Of a stretch of DNA of 64,000 bases, positions 33,383 through 43,098 are shown one piece after another (position 1 is the stretch's first letter; each line of letters opens with the position of its first letter). The DNA is taken from the NCBI GenBank assembly GCA_029975555.1, contig JARKOY010000175.1, forward strand, positions 1 through 64,000, in the 5' to 3' direction. The notes under the pieces were generated by a model. The model ran no database searches and was not told the origin of the DNA. It saw only the letters and a list, made by a program, of their open reading frames with translations. This DNA comes from Spirochaetia bacterium. GTDB taxonomy: Bacteria; Spirochaetota; Spirochaetia; Treponematales; Rectinemataceae. The translations under genes were made by a program, and so were the position numbers.

Positions 33383-34555
33383 TGCCTCACAGAGCGCGAG
33401 CATAAACGGCCCCGTTCCCTTCATATCGTCGGCGACCACCGGCTCGCTGATATAATATTCAAAAGAACCGTCGCGGTAAGGATTTCCACCGAGCCCCGCC
33501 ACTTTGCAGATACCCTCGAGGTGGAGGCGGGGCTGGGTCTGGTTCTCTGGTTGTCTCTTCGGCAGGCTCTCCTCTGCCTTTTCTGTCGTACTGTGGGCAC
33601 AGTCCCAGCGCAGCCGGCCGCCGATGATGCCCTCCAGAGCCGAATCCGCGGCCCGTCTCCAGCGCGCCGCATGGGTGCCGTCTGAGGCGTATCCCATCCT
33701 CGCGCTCTTGTAGAGCGCATAGGCAATCATCGCGGACGCGGATGTCTCCTCATAGTTGCCAGGGCGGGACGGTTCATCGACGACTTGGAGCCAGAGCCCC
33801 GAGGCCCGCTGGGCGCGCACCGCCGCATCGAGAAGCTCCGCCAGCATGCCCACCAACCGGGTGCGCTGACCATGTTCAGGCGGAATCCAGTCGAGGGCAT
33901 CGACGAGCGCCATGCTCAGCCAGCCCACTGCCCTCCCCCACACGTGCGGCGAGCAGCCGGTCCGCGGATGCGCCCACTTCGACGCCCTCTTTTCATCTTT
34001 CGCATGATAATAGAGCCCTGTCGCCTCATGCTTCATGCTGGACTGCACCGCGAGGAACTGCGCACAGACATCGTCGACAAGCGCAGGCCGGCCGAACTCG
34101 ACCCCACAGCGGGCCTGAAAGGGGCCGAACATGTACAGGCCATCGAGCCACACCTGGTCAGGATAGATGTTTTTGTGCCAGTAGGAACCCGACGGAGTCC
34201 GGGGCTGTCGCTCCAGCTGTCCGAGGAGCGTCAGAATCGCCCTCTCGTAGCACGGGCCGCCGGTCGCTTTCCAGAGGCGGAAAAGTGCTTTTCCCGCATT
34301 GATCTGGTCGAGATTGAACTCCTCCACCGAATAGCCGCGGATCGCGCCGTCCGGGAGGACCAGCGCATCGAGGCGTTCGAAGACAAAGCCGTCGAGGAGG
34401 CCACCAAAGACATGCTCCGAAGCCTCCCCGAGGGCGTGCAACAAGAGCCCCGTCTCGTAATTCCATCTGACGGAGGCGGGGCTGGAGTCGGCCAGGGCAG
34501 CCGCGGCGGCTGATGCGAGAATCTGAAGATAGATAGCGGTCCTGTCTGAGTTCAT
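33323..34555 (-). CDS. GH105 unsaturated rhamnogalacturonyl/glucuronyl hydrolase
   Basis: A 410-residue (alpha/alpha)6-barrel enzyme that hydrates and releases the unsaturated uronic acid left at the end of pectin fragments by lyases. The catalytic Asp138 lies in QVWLDGLYM, matching YteR. HVWGRAVGWLSMALVD and GNYEETSASAMIAYAL are the other family blocks. No signal peptide, so it acts on imported disaccharides. Last gene of the leftward pectin operon, 30 bp after the binding-protein gene. The start at 34555 lacks a strong RBS. Confidence 0.92.
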   Translation of the reverse strand: MNSDRTAIYLQILASAAAAALADSSPASVRWNYETGLLLHALGEASEHVFGGLLDGFVFERLDALVLPDGAIRGYSVEEFNLDQINAGKALFRLWKATGGPCYERAILTLLGQLERQPRTPSGSYWHKNIYPDQVWLDGLYMFGPFQARCGVEFGRPALVDDVCAQFLAVQSSMKHEATGLYYHAKDEKRASKWAHPRTGCSPHVWGRAVGWLSMALVDALDWIPPEHGQRTRLVGMLAELLDAAVRAQRASGLWLQVVDEPSRPGNYEETSASAMIAYALYKSARMGYASDGTHAARWRRAADSALEGIIGGRLRWDCAHSTTEKAEESLPKRQPENQTQPRLHLEGICKVAGLGGNPYRDGSFEYYISEPVVADDMKGTGPFMLALCEALFLLKRSAEPSRRCGVQRA

Positions 34556-34585
34556 AGCGCGTGCGCCCCAGCCTCATCGTCGCCC

Positions 34586-36142
34586 TTACTGCAGATACCC
34601 CGCCTCTTCCATCTCACGGCGCGCGGTCTTTTCCCACTCAGCCGCGCCGAGTTTGTCCATCTGCGCGACGAAGGCCGCAAAACTCTCTTTCGTGAGGGGG
34701 CGCTTGCCGAGCACGAACTCCTGGACGCCCTGGTTGATGTAGCGCTTCAGGTCGGCATTGTTGGGATGGGGCTTTATAGTCCCGGAGCCGGTCACGTTCG
34801 TCCACGGGAAGTTCTGGAAGGTCTTGAGGTAGAGCAAGGGGCCCATGGTGCGGCCGTTGGCGGTCTTGAAGTACGGATACCGCGAGATGAGCTCCATGTC
34901 GCTGTTGTAGAAGACCATGTTGCGAAGCTGGGTGACGGTCTGCCCCTTCGGGGAGGAGAACTTGGTGTCCTCGGGGACGCCCTTGTCGCTGATGTTGCCG
35001 TTCGCATCGATGGAATAGTTGACGCCCTCGACGCCCCAACCTATGAGTTTGTAGCCCTCATCGGTGGCCATGTAGTCGAGGAGCTTGGCAATGGCCTCCT
35101 TCTTTCCTGCCTTTGCAGCCTTGGCCGACACCGCGTAGATGCGATAGTTCGTGTCGTAGATACCCACCGAGCTCTTCCCGCTCGGACCTTTGGGCGGAGG
35201 AAGCGCGGCCCACACGCCGTTCGGGAAGTTCTTATCGAAGGGCGCATAGTTCGCCGCCGCGGCGAGCGCGGCAAACTGCTCGCGCATGATGCCGAATTTA
35301 CCCTGCTTCCAGGCGGCCCGGAAATCGTCCTTCTTGAGGCTCGGCCAGTCGGGGTCGATGACTTTAGCGTCGATCATCTTCTTCACGAACTGCATGGCCT
35401 CATAGTACTCGGGTTTCTTGACGTTGAGTCCGAAATTCTGCTTCGTCATGTTCCACGTGCCCGCGACGCCGAAGGCACCCATGATGGGGTCGAAGCGGCG
35501 GCCCAGGTACTGTTCCTGATCGAAGTACTCGACGAACGCCCCGAAACCGTAGGTGTCGTTTTTGCCGTTCCCGTCCGGGTCGTTGTACGTAAAGGCATAA
35601 CAGACGTTGAAGAACTCGTCGAGCGTGGTCGGCATCTTGAGGCCGAGCTTGTCCAGCCAATCCTTGCGGATGACAAGGCCCTCATTCTTCTGCAGCGAAC
35701 CAGGGAAGGCTAGTCCATAGCTCTTGCCGTTGATCGTCGTATAGGCGCGGCTGTCCTCGTCGAACCAGTGCTCGGCGCGGTGGGGCATCAGCGGGTACAT
35801 GTCGTCGACGTCGGCGACGAGCCCCTGCTTGATGAGGATCTGCCATGGCTCGCGCCGGACCATGAAGATGTCGGGCAGCTGGTTCGCCGCCGCGGCGGCG
35901 AGAATCTTCACGTCCTGGTCATTTTCGTTGGACGGCTCGGCCATAAGCTTGAGGTCGATGCCGAGCTGTTCCCTCGCGATCTTGTAGAACACCCAGTCGT
36001 CGGGCGGCGGCCCTGCCTCGGTGATCGCCGCACCATACCAAAGTTCTACCGGCACCAGCTTCTTTGTCCCCTGTCCGAATGCGGACGCAATGACCAGCAG
36101 CACGAGCACCACGACCATGCCGATTTTTACGATTCGTTTCAT
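34586..36142 (-). CDS. Extracellular solute-binding protein, LplA-like
   Basis: A 518-residue periplasmic oligosaccharide receptor of the LplA/YtcQ type, larger than ordinary CUT1 receptors as usual for this group. The signal peptide ends ASAFG-QGTKK and lacks a lipobox Cys. VIRKDWLDKLGLKMPTTLDE (about 165-184) and a following DPDGNGKNDTYGFG calcium-like loop are hallmarks. ATG 36142 follows AAGGAGGACGAT. Neighbouring GH105 and GH28 genes point to pectin or rhamnogalacturonan oligosaccharides as ligand. Confidence 0.92.
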   Translation of the reverse strand: MKRIVKIGMVVVLVLLVIASAFGQGTKKLVPVELWYGAAITEAGPPPDDWVFYKIAREQLGIDLKLMAEPSNENDQDVKILAAAAANQLPDIFMVRREPWQILIKQGLVADVDDMYPLMPHRAEHWFDEDSRAYTTINGKSYGLAFPGSLQKNEGLVIRKDWLDKLGLKMPTTLDEFFNVCYAFTYNDPDGNGKNDTYGFGAFVEYFDQEQYLGRRFDPIMGAFGVAGTWNMTKQNFGLNVKKPEYYEAMQFVKKMIDAKVIDPDWPSLKKDDFRAAWKQGKFGIMREQFAALAAAANYAPFDKNFPNGVWAALPPPKGPSGKSSVGIYDTNYRIYAVSAKAAKAGKKEAIAKLLDYMATDEGYKLIGWGVEGVNYSIDANGNISDKGVPEDTKFSSPKGQTVTQLRNMVFYNSDMELISRYPYFKTANGRTMGPLLYLKTFQNFPWTNVTGSGTIKPHPNNADLKRYINQGVQEFVLGKRPLTKESFAAFVAQMDKLGAAEWEKTARREMEEAGYLQ

Positions 36143-36177
36143 ATCGTCCTCCTTCATGGCAACACGCCAAAGTAACG

Positions 36178-37062
36178 CTATCCCTTAATGCTCCCGAGCA
36201 TCGTACCCTTGACAAAGTACTTCTGTATAAAAGGATATGCGACGAGCATCGGAATGGCCGCCAAAAACACGCTCGCCGCCTTAATGGCATAGATCGGCGC
36301 CTCGCCGAATGCGTTCGCCTCCACATACTCGTTCATGCCCGAAGACAAGAGGATGTTCCGCAAGAGAATCGGCAGAGGCTGGAGCTTCGCGTCGTTGATG
36401 TACAGCATGGCGTTGAAAAAGTCGTTCCAGAAGTGCACGCCGTAGTAGAGCCCTATTGTAAGTAAAATTGGCTTCGAGAGCGGCAAGATAATCCTGAGCA
36501 GGATCGTCAGCTCCGAAGCGCCGTCGATGCGCGCCGATTCTTTCAATTCCTCCGGCAGCTCTTCGAAAAAACTCTTCATGATGAGCGTGTTGTAGACGCT
36601 GACCGCCCCGGGCAAAAAGACTGCGGCGAGCGTGTTCGTAAGGCCCAGCTTCGTCACCAGAAGGTAATTAGGGACTAGACCAGGGCTGAAGAGATACGGC
36701 ACTAAGACTATGCCGTACAAGAGCTTCCTCCCCGGCAGCGTCTTTATCGACAGGGTGTAGGCGAGCGGCACGGTGAAGAAAAGCGCCGTAATGACCCCTT
36801 CAAAGAAGATGCGGAAGCTGTTGCCCGCCGCGCTCAGAAACGAGCGGTGACCTAGGAGGGCTCTGTAGGCTGCGGTGGACCATTTCCAAGGAGCGAGGAA
36901 CATGCCGTCGAGCGCCGAACCGATGAAGTCGTTCGGCCGGAACGAGAGCGTGAGCGTGCTCCATATGGGGACAACGAGCAGCGCGAGTATCAACACGAGC
37001 GCCGCATCGATGAAGAAGTGGAAGGCCCTGTCGCTTCTAGTCAGTCGGATTGTACTCGTCAT
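36178..37062 (-). CDS. ABC permease, YtcP/LplC type
   Basis: A 294-residue six-helix permease. LVVPIWSTLTLSFRP near the start, the EAA loop ESARIDGASELTILLRIILP (about 174-193) and the ending FVKGTMLGSIKG are typical of the YtcP/LplC group that pairs with LplA-like receptors. It lies 35 bp upstream of the binding-protein gene. No ATPase is encoded in this operon. Confidence 0.93.
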   Translation of the reverse strand: MTSTIRLTRSDRAFHFFIDAALVLILALLVVPIWSTLTLSFRPNDFIGSALDGMFLAPWKWSTAAYRALLGHRSFLSAAGNSFRIFFEGVITALFFTVPLAYTLSIKTLPGRKLLYGIVLVPYLFSPGLVPNYLLVTKLGLTNTLAAVFLPGAVSVYNTLIMKSFFEELPEELKESARIDGASELTILLRIILPLSKPILLTIGLYYGVHFWNDFFNAMLYINDAKLQPLPILLRNILLSSGMNEYVEANAFGEAPIYAIKAASVFLAAIPMLVAYPFIQKYFVKGTMLGSIKG

Positions 37063-37098
37063 ACCGTTCTCGCACCTTTCATCGCATCGCCATCTTAC

Positions 37099-38061
37099 TC
37101 AATAAAGCCCACTGCCCGTATACCGCTTGATGAGCTTGTTCGATCCGACGAGGAGCAGAAGACCGAACACCCCCTTGAACAGGCCCACCGCCGTGGCGAG
37201 CCCGAAGCGGAACTCAAGGATGCCCTGCCGGTAAATCCAGGTGTCGATGATGTCGGCGACGCTGTACACCGGCAGCGAGTACAGCATGAATATCTGGTTG
37301 AAGCCTGCGTCGAGCACCGTGCCGAGCCGCAGCAGCACGACCACGACGATCACGGGTTTTATGGCGGGGAGCGTGATGTAGCGCACGCGCTGCCAGGCGC
37401 TGGCTCCCTCGACCGCCGCGGCCTCAAACAAGCACGGATCGATGCCCATGAGCGCCGCGAGGAAAATGATGGCGCTCCACCCCGTCTCCTTCCACGTGTC
37501 GGAGAGTATGACGATCCACGGGAAGGCCTTCGTGTCGGTCATGAAAGAAATCGGCTCCCCACCGAACGCCTTGATGAGATCGTTCAAAATGCCGTTCGAG
37601 GGCGACAGGATGGCCAAAAGTATGGCGTACATGATGACCCAAGACAGGAAGTGTGGCAGATACGCCATCGTCTGCACGGTCTTTCTGAGCCAGAACACGC
37701 GGCACTCATAGAGCGCAACCGCGAGAAAGACCGCGGCGGGGACAGAAAACAACATTTTCCCCAGGCTGTAAAAAACCGTATTGCGGATCAACTCCCAGAA
37801 ATAGTAGCTGTTGACGAAATCAGAAAAATTCTTGAACCCGATCCAGGGACTTCCTGTGACACCCTCCAGCGCCTGAAAATCGCGGAAGGCGATCTGCGCG
37901 TTCCAGATCGGCACATACTTGAATATGATGAAATAAATAAATGATAGCGAAGCAAGTAGATATATAGATTTATGCCGCACGATGCGGCGCCACAGCGTCT
38001 GAGAAGCTGGTTTTTTCAATAGAATCGCTTGTCCTTCCATGATTGTCCGCTCACTGTTCAT
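37099..38061 (-). CDS. ABC permease, LplB/YteP type
   Basis: A 320-residue six-helix permease with the characteristic FIIFKYVPIWNAQIAFRDF region near residue 44 and EAAAVEGASAWQRVRYITLP near residue 213. It is the channel partner of the YtcP-type subunit. ATG 38061 has no clear RBS. ATG 38040 follows GAGCGG and is a good alternative. The regulator gene ends 24 bp upstream. Confidence 0.92.
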   Translation of the reverse strand: MNSERTIMEGQAILLKKPASQTLWRRIVRHKSIYLLASLSFIYFIIFKYVPIWNAQIAFRDFQALEGVTGSPWIGFKNFSDFVNSYYFWELIRNTVFYSLGKMLFSVPAAVFLAVALYECRVFWLRKTVQTMAYLPHFLSWVIMYAILLAILSPSNGILNDLIKAFGGEPISFMTDTKAFPWIVILSDTWKETGWSAIIFLAALMGIDPCLFEAAAVEGASAWQRVRYITLPAIKPVIVVVVLLRLGTVLDAGFNQIFMLYSLPVYSVADIIDTWIYRQGILEFRFGLATAVGLFKGVFGLLLLVGSNKLIKRYTGSGLY

Positions 38062-38085
38062 GATAGGCGATAACCTTGCTCTTTT

Positions 38086-41000
38086 TCAGTCGGATTTTTG
38101 TACTTTTCTGACTTCGAAAGAAGGGCTTCCGCGAAAGGACCCTGGCGTGGCATTCGTTATTCTTTTGAAAACTCTGCAGAAATACGCCTCATCTCTGAAA
38201 CCTGTCCTGTCGGCGATCTCCGAAAGGCTCGCGCCGGTCGAGCGCAACAGGTCAATCGCGCGTACGATGCGGAGCCTCGCCAGGTATTCCCAGAGCGAAA
38301 TACCCATCTGGTTATGGAAAATTCTGCTGAGATAATCCTCGCTCGTGTTGAGCAAGGAGGCCAGCTTCCATCGCGAAAGGTGTTCGGCATAGGTCCTGTT
38401 CAAGAAAAAGATGCACTTGGCCACAACGGCGGCGGTCGGGGCAGGAAGGAACTTTTGCCCTCCTAGGGAGCGCTGAATCAGCTGGAGCAGCAAATCCGAA
38501 AAGACTTCTCCGGTGTTGCAGAAAACCGTGTGAGGACGAGCAAAGGCGCCGGCCCATTCTTCCTTCGTCGCAAAAAACCGGGACGCCGCGATCAAAGGAG
38601 TGCCTGGAAACCTCTGCAGGATGGGTCCATACCCTTGCGTCTCCAACCTCGTCTCAAACACCAGAAAAAGCGCGGGCTGCCATCGGTTCAAGGCCGCTTC
38701 CACCGCCGCAGGAGAAGAGCATGCGACGAGCCGCATTCCTGCCTCCTGCGCAAGTCCCTGAATCCTTGCCATGTCCGGCCGCGAGGCTGCCTCGCTTCCG
38801 ATAATCAGGATGGCGGACGAGGCGTTCGAAACGAGGATTGACCGCAAAAGGCCCGCCGCGTCCGAAGCCTGTCCCAGTACGGCCTCCCCTGAGCCATGAT
38901 GGAGCGCAATGTAGGCCTCGGCTTTCTGAACGATATCCTGATCGAGCATAAAGGAGAGCGCGGCCGAAGCCTCGGAGTCGATGTCCGCAGGATCCACACA
39001 GATGAGCAGTCCGCCCGCCTCGGAGATGTCCTGACCGAAGACGGCATTGTAAGGGAGCACCCGCAAAGGTTCTTCGGTCGAAAGAGAAAAGGCCGATGTC
39101 CCGGCCTGGCCTGGGCCGATACAGACCACGTGCTTCGAATCGTCCGGCATGGTGCGAATGGCGCCGTCCAATGTCGGATACGGCAGCGACAACATGACAG
39201 AGACACCGTCCCCGTCGTTGCCAAACCTGATCTGCCCCCCATGGAGCATCGAAAGCTGCCTTGCAAGCTCGAGACGAATGTCTTTTTCGTGCTGCAAAAC
39301 GTCGGGGCTTGGTCCGCACGGCGGCGGTCCCGGCGGCAGCGAGAGCTTTAAGGTGCATCCTCGAGTTATTGCAGAGATTGAAAGCCGCACCACCTCGGTC
39401 TGGTACGCCTCCGCCAGAAGCTGGGCCAGAATCGACAGTATCCTCGCAAGCTGATCCCTGTCGCCATAGAGCGCCGGATACGTTGCAGGTGGTTCGGCGC
39501 ATTCGATCTTCGGTCTGCGGGCGCGGTCGCCAAAGCGGCCCTCCCCCCAGGCCAGGCAGAAGGCATAAGGATCGAAGAGGGAAGCCTTCGCCAACACCGC
39601 ATCCGACTTTGCATGCGAGAGGTCCAGCAAGTACTGCACAAGTTCCTTTAGCCTCGACACTTCCTGTCCTTTCGCGCCCAGGGCTGGCACCGCATTGAAG
39701 GCATCGATCGAGTTCTGAAGTTCCTGCGAGATCACCGCCACGATGTCCGACTTCGACTTTTCTGCCTTTTCGGCGCGCCTTCGCGCCTCATCCCTCTCCT
39801 CGAAGAGCATTATTCCTCTCAGCGCGGACGAAAGGGTCGAGCGGATTTCCTCGTAGACAGAAGGGTCGATGTCGATCGCCTGCACCACTAGGTGCCCAAG
39901 GTCCTTCGACTCGAAGAACAGAGGCAGGATAAAATATGTGCCTGGTTCGGATGGAACGATCCTCTCCGGCAGGAAACAGCCCCTTGGGACCACTTCGCAG
40001 AACCGGCGCGCACGAATGACCACAGCCGAAGAATCTTCCTTTTCCTTTCTGAATCCTCCCCGAAAGATCAATGAGCCCTGTCTGTCGCGCGTCACGAGGT
40101 AGGCGCACCCGATGCCAAGATCGGGCAGGCGGGTCGCAGCCACGCCAACGAGCGACTGGATGTCCTTTGCGCAGAGCAGTTCTTGATTGAAGAGATTGAG
40201 CTTCTGTTCATCCTGCTTCTCTTTCCAGAGTCTATACTCGTATTTTCTTCCCTCAGCAAGACATAGAGCAACCATCCCCTGATGAATGAGGCTCTCTACC
40301 CTCTCTATATCACTCGAGGAGTCTGCGCGCCTCAGAAATTCGGCTCGGAGCGCAGAGAGCATGCCCTGCAGCACTACGGTGTGCCCATCGGTCTCGATGT
40401 GCTCATCCAGCATCTTTTCGAGCAGCTCGATGAACGGGCGGTCCTGCCTGGTGGAGAGCGACGTCCCGAAGGCCCCGACAAGATCGGACGGAAGAGCCTT
40501 TCCTTGTCTCGATCTGATCGCTCTCCGGATCGAATTCAGCGTGCATCCGCAAGAACTTCGGATGATGAGCCTGGCCTTGAGCGTTGCGTCGGAAAGAGGC
40601 GCTCCGCCGCGCATCTCGGAGAGCATGCGGAGGGCGCGGAGCGCCTGGTGACTGAACGGCATGTGCACCGTCGTCAGCGGAGGGGAAAAAATGCGGCTCT
40701 CCTCCGAGTCGTTGAACCCACCGACCGGGATATCAAAAGGGATGTCGATTCCCCTCTCCCTCAACACCCTCGCCGCCTCAAAGGTCAAAAGGTCGCTCGC
40801 CGCGCAGAGCGCATCGAAATCCCTGCTAGGCACGAGGCCGCGCTCATCGAGGAGCTGGAGCGCCGCCTGGCGCCCCTCGGTCCACGGTGTGTCGAGGCAG
40901 ACAAGCGCTGGGTCGTAGGCGATGTGCGCCTCTTTCAGGGCGTCGCAGTAGGCGCGGTACCGCTCCTCCGCCGATGAATGTTGACGAGGGCCAGCGATGA

Positions 41001-41412
41001 ACGCGATGCGCCTCTTTCTGTGGGCCCGGATAAAATGCTTTATCAGCGCCTTCATGCCTGAATAGGCGTCAATGCCGACAAAAGGATGATCGCCGATCTT
41101 AAGGCCAAAGGTGACGAGCGGCACATCGACCGTGTCGAGCAAAAAACGCTCAACCGCACTCTCGGGCGCATAGCCGCTCAGTGTGGAGGCCCAACACAGC
41201 GCCGAATCGACATTCGGAGAGCGGGCGTATCGGTATACCCCATTCCTCATGTGCTCGAATCCGGGAACAGCGTTCAGCCGGCCTCCTGGCAGCACGAAGA
41301 GAATACAGCGCTGCGACTGCGAAGCCGCGATCAGTTCCGTCCACAGGCCACGCGACGAGCCCGTGTGCAGCGACGCCAAGAGAAAGGCGATCCTTGGATA
41401 ATGCGCCTGCAT
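38086..41412 (-). CDS. Giant hybrid regulator: LacI-like sensor, GAF-like, pseudo-kinase, pseudo-receiver, AraC HTH
   Basis: An unusually long 1108-residue cytoplasmic regulator. Residues 1-290 resemble the LacI/PurR sugar-sensing domain (starting PRIAFLLASLHTGSSRG, with a Cys-rich end SSCGC). About 370-540 looks GAF-like. About 545-755 follows a histidine kinase layout, but the HisKA site reads VISQELQNSIDAF, with Gln where the phospho-His should be, and the N-box Asn is lost. About 780-945 resembles a receiver lacking the acceptor Asp. The last 110 residues form a proper AraC domain (WKLASLLNTSEDYLSRIFHN and LSEIADRTGFRDEAYFCRVF). It heads the pectin operon and faces GH28, so it probably senses a pectin sugar directly. 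Confidence 0.8.
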   Translation of the reverse strand: MQAHYPRIAFLLASLHTGSSRGLWTELIAASQSQRCILFVLPGGRLNAVPGFEHMRNGVYRYARSPNVDSALCWASTLSGYAPESAVERFLLDTVDVPLVTFGLKIGDHPFVGIDAYSGMKALIKHFIRAHRKRRIAFIAGPRQHSSAEERYRAYCDALKEAHIAYDPALVCLDTPWTEGRQAALQLLDERGLVPSRDFDALCAASDLLTFEAARVLRERGIDIPFDIPVGGFNDSEESRIFSPPLTTVHMPFSHQALRALRMLSEMRGGAPLSDATLKARLIIRSSCGCTLNSIRRAIRSRQGKALPSDLVGAFGTSLSTRQDRPFIELLEKMLDEHIETDGHTVVLQGMLSALRAEFLRRADSSSDIERVESLIHQGMVALCLAEGRKYEYRLWKEKQDEQKLNLFNQELLCAKDIQSLVGVAATRLPDLGIGCAYLVTRDRQGSLIFRGGFRKEKEDSSAVVIRARRFCEVVPRGCFLPERIVPSEPGTYFILPLFFESKDLGHLVVQAIDIDPSVYEEIRSTLSSALRGIMLFEERDEARRRAEKAEKSKSDIVAVISQELQNSIDAFNAVPALGAKGQEVSRLKELVQYLLDLSHAKSDAVLAKASLFDPYAFCLAWGEGRFGDRARRPKIECAEPPATYPALYGDRDQLARILSILAQLLAEAYQTEVVRLSISAITRGCTLKLSLPPGPPPCGPSPDVLQHEKDIRLELARQLSMLHGGQIRFGNDGDGVSVMLSLPYPTLDGAIRTMPDDSKHVVCIGPGQAGTSAFSLSTEEPLRVLPYNAVFGQDISEAGGLLICVDPADIDSEASAALSFMLDQDIVQKAEAYIALHHGSGEAVLGQASDAAGLLRSILVSNASSAILIIGSEAASRPDMARIQGLAQEAGMRLVACSSPAAVEAALNRWQPALFLVFETRLETQGYGPILQRFPGTPLIAASRFFATKEEWAGAFARPHTVFCNTGEVFSDLLLQLIQRSLGGQKFLPAPTAAVVAKCIFFLNRTYAEHLSRWKLASLLNTSEDYLSRIFHNQMGISLWEYLARLRIVRAIDLLRSTGASLSEIADRTGFRDEAYFCRVFKRITNATPGSFRGSPSFEVRKVQKSD

Positions 41413-41561
41413 AGACTTTCAATTGTGCTCCCCCTCCATGCGAACTGTCAACATTTTTCATTGCCGCCGCTCATAGAACAGAAAAATCCAATTCTTGGGC
41501 ATCAAAGACAATTGCGGGTTTCCGGTCTCGGCTCTATAACAAGAACATCGCGGAGCACGAC

Positions 41562-42947
41562 ATGACAGTAACCATCGGAGAATTCGGCGGCAGAGGCGAC
41601 GGGCACACCGACAATTCGAAAGCCTTCGACGCAGCATTCTCTTCACTGAAGCGTGCGGGCGGCGGAACGCTCAAAGTGAACCGTGGAGTCTACCTCACCG
41701 GCCCCATTGAGCTCTTCAACAACATCACGCTGGAACTCGCACAAGGTGCCGTGCTGCAATTCCTGCCCGATGTTCGGCGCTATCCTCCTGTGCTCACGCG
41801 CTGGGAAGGGATAGTCTGTTTTGGCATGCACCCCCTCATTTTTGCCAAAGACGCCCGCAATATCGTACTCAAAGGCGGTGGAACCATCGATGGCGATGGA
41901 GCGCCGTGGTGGGCCTCGATCAGGCACAAGAAAAGTGTCCATCAGTCGGGGCCTGTAGAGCCGATAGAAATTGCTCTCGCGGAATACAACAAAGACCTCG
42001 TCGACCAGCCTTCGGGCGGCGGAGGCAGAGAGATGCAGTTCCTGCGGCCGCCCCTCGTCCAATTCTTCCAATGCTCGAACATCAGTATCGAAGGGCTGAC
42101 ATTCCGAAATTCTCCGTTTTGGACCATTCACCCCGTATTCTCGGATCACGTGATCATCCGCGACGTCTTTATACAGAACCCCCCGGACGCTCCCAACACC
42201 GACGGCATCGACATCGACTCGTGCACGGACGTCAGTGTCGAACATACGACCGTCGACGTCGGCGACGACTGTATCGCCATCAAGGCGGGTGCCGGTGATC
42301 GCGGGCTGCGCGAAGGAAAACCCTCAAAAGGAGTCAACATCCGCAACTGCCTCTTCAAACAGGGGCATGGGGGTGTCGTCATCGGCAGCGAGACCGCCGG
42401 CGGCATCAGCGAGGTCTCGGTCGAGGATTGCCGGTTTGAGGGAACGGATCGAGGCGTTCGGATCAAAACGCGGCGCGGAAGAGGTGGAACAGTGGCTCAT
42501 CTGCGCTTCAGCAACCTGACCATGGAGAGCGTCCTCTGCCCTGTCGCCATCAACATGTACTACCGCTGCGGCGCAAATCCCGACGGAAAAGCGGAACTTT
42601 TCTCGCTTGCCCCAAGGCCGGTCAATGCGCTCACCCCCCATTTCCGCAACATCGAAATTTCAGGCCTCGAGGCGCAGCACTGCCGCGCGTCTGCAGGGTT
42701 CATCGCAGGACTTCCCGAAGCGCCCATCGAGTGTTTTACCATGGAACGCTGCCGCATCGGCATGGCACGCCACGACAGGGTTTCCGCTTCCGAATCGGAG
42801 ATGTTTGAAGGCATCCCAGAGACCGGCTCGCGCGGGATCCGGATTCGTCACGCGACGTGCAGATTCCACGATGTCACGGTAACAGGCCTCGATGCTGGCG
42901 ATGAACCGTTCATGCTTGAGGAGGGTGCGAAGGCGGACACGACATGA
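41562..42947 (+). CDS. GH28 polygalacturonase-family hydrolase
   Basis: A 461-residue right-handed beta-helix enzyme that hydrolyses galacturonan or rhamnogalacturonan bonds. The four family signatures are present: NTDGID (Asp214), GDDCIAIK (Asp235/236), GHGGVVIGSE (His269) and RGVRIKT. No signal peptide is seen, so it should act in the cytoplasm on imported oligomers. GGAGCACGAC precedes the ATG. It is divergent from the pectin operon regulator, with 149 bp between the starts. Confidence 0.94.
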   Translation: MTVTIGEFGGRGDGHTDNSKAFDAAFSSLKRAGGGTLKVNRGVYLTGPIELFNNITLELAQGAVLQFLPDVRRYPPVLTRWEGIVCFGMHPLIFAKDARNIVLKGGGTIDGDGAPWWASIRHKKSVHQSGPVEPIEIALAEYNKDLVDQPSGGGGREMQFLRPPLVQFFQCSNISIEGLTFRNSPFWTIHPVFSDHVIIRDVFIQNPPDAPNTDGIDIDSCTDVSVEHTTVDVGDDCIAIKAGAGDRGLREGKPSKGVNIRNCLFKQGHGGVVIGSETAGGISEVSVEDCRFEGTDRGVRIKTRRGRGGTVAHLRFSNLTMESVLCPVAINMYYRCGANPDGKAELFSLAPRPVNALTPHFRNIEISGLEAQHCRASAGFIAGLPEAPIECFTMERCRIGMARHDRVSASESEMFEGIPETGSRGIRIRHATCRFHDVTVTGLDAGDEPFMLEEGAKADTT

Positions 42948-43089
42948 GCGCGATGAGAATGCGCTCCACCATCGAAATGCTGGACAGCACGGTCGCTCTG
43001 TGATCGTCGCCGATCAGCGTATTCATGGCCGTAAAATTTTTGAGGAAGGAAAAGGCGTAGAATGCCCTGAGCCTCGATGAAGTCGCCAT
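42910..43089 (-). pseudogene. Fragment of a transporter-like gene (MFS type)
   Basis: A 59-codon minus-strand frame starting at 43089, 9 bp after the AEC stop codon. It reads MATSSRLRAFYAFSFLKNFT, then DDHRATVLSSISMVERIL. The H/R-RATVLSxxSMxxR pattern is the one seen in one half of many MFS exporters. The remainder of such a protein is absent, and the 3' end overlaps the GH28 gene by 38 bp. Most likely a truncated remnant joined here by deletion. Confidence 0.4.
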
Positions 43090-43098
43090 GACACCACC

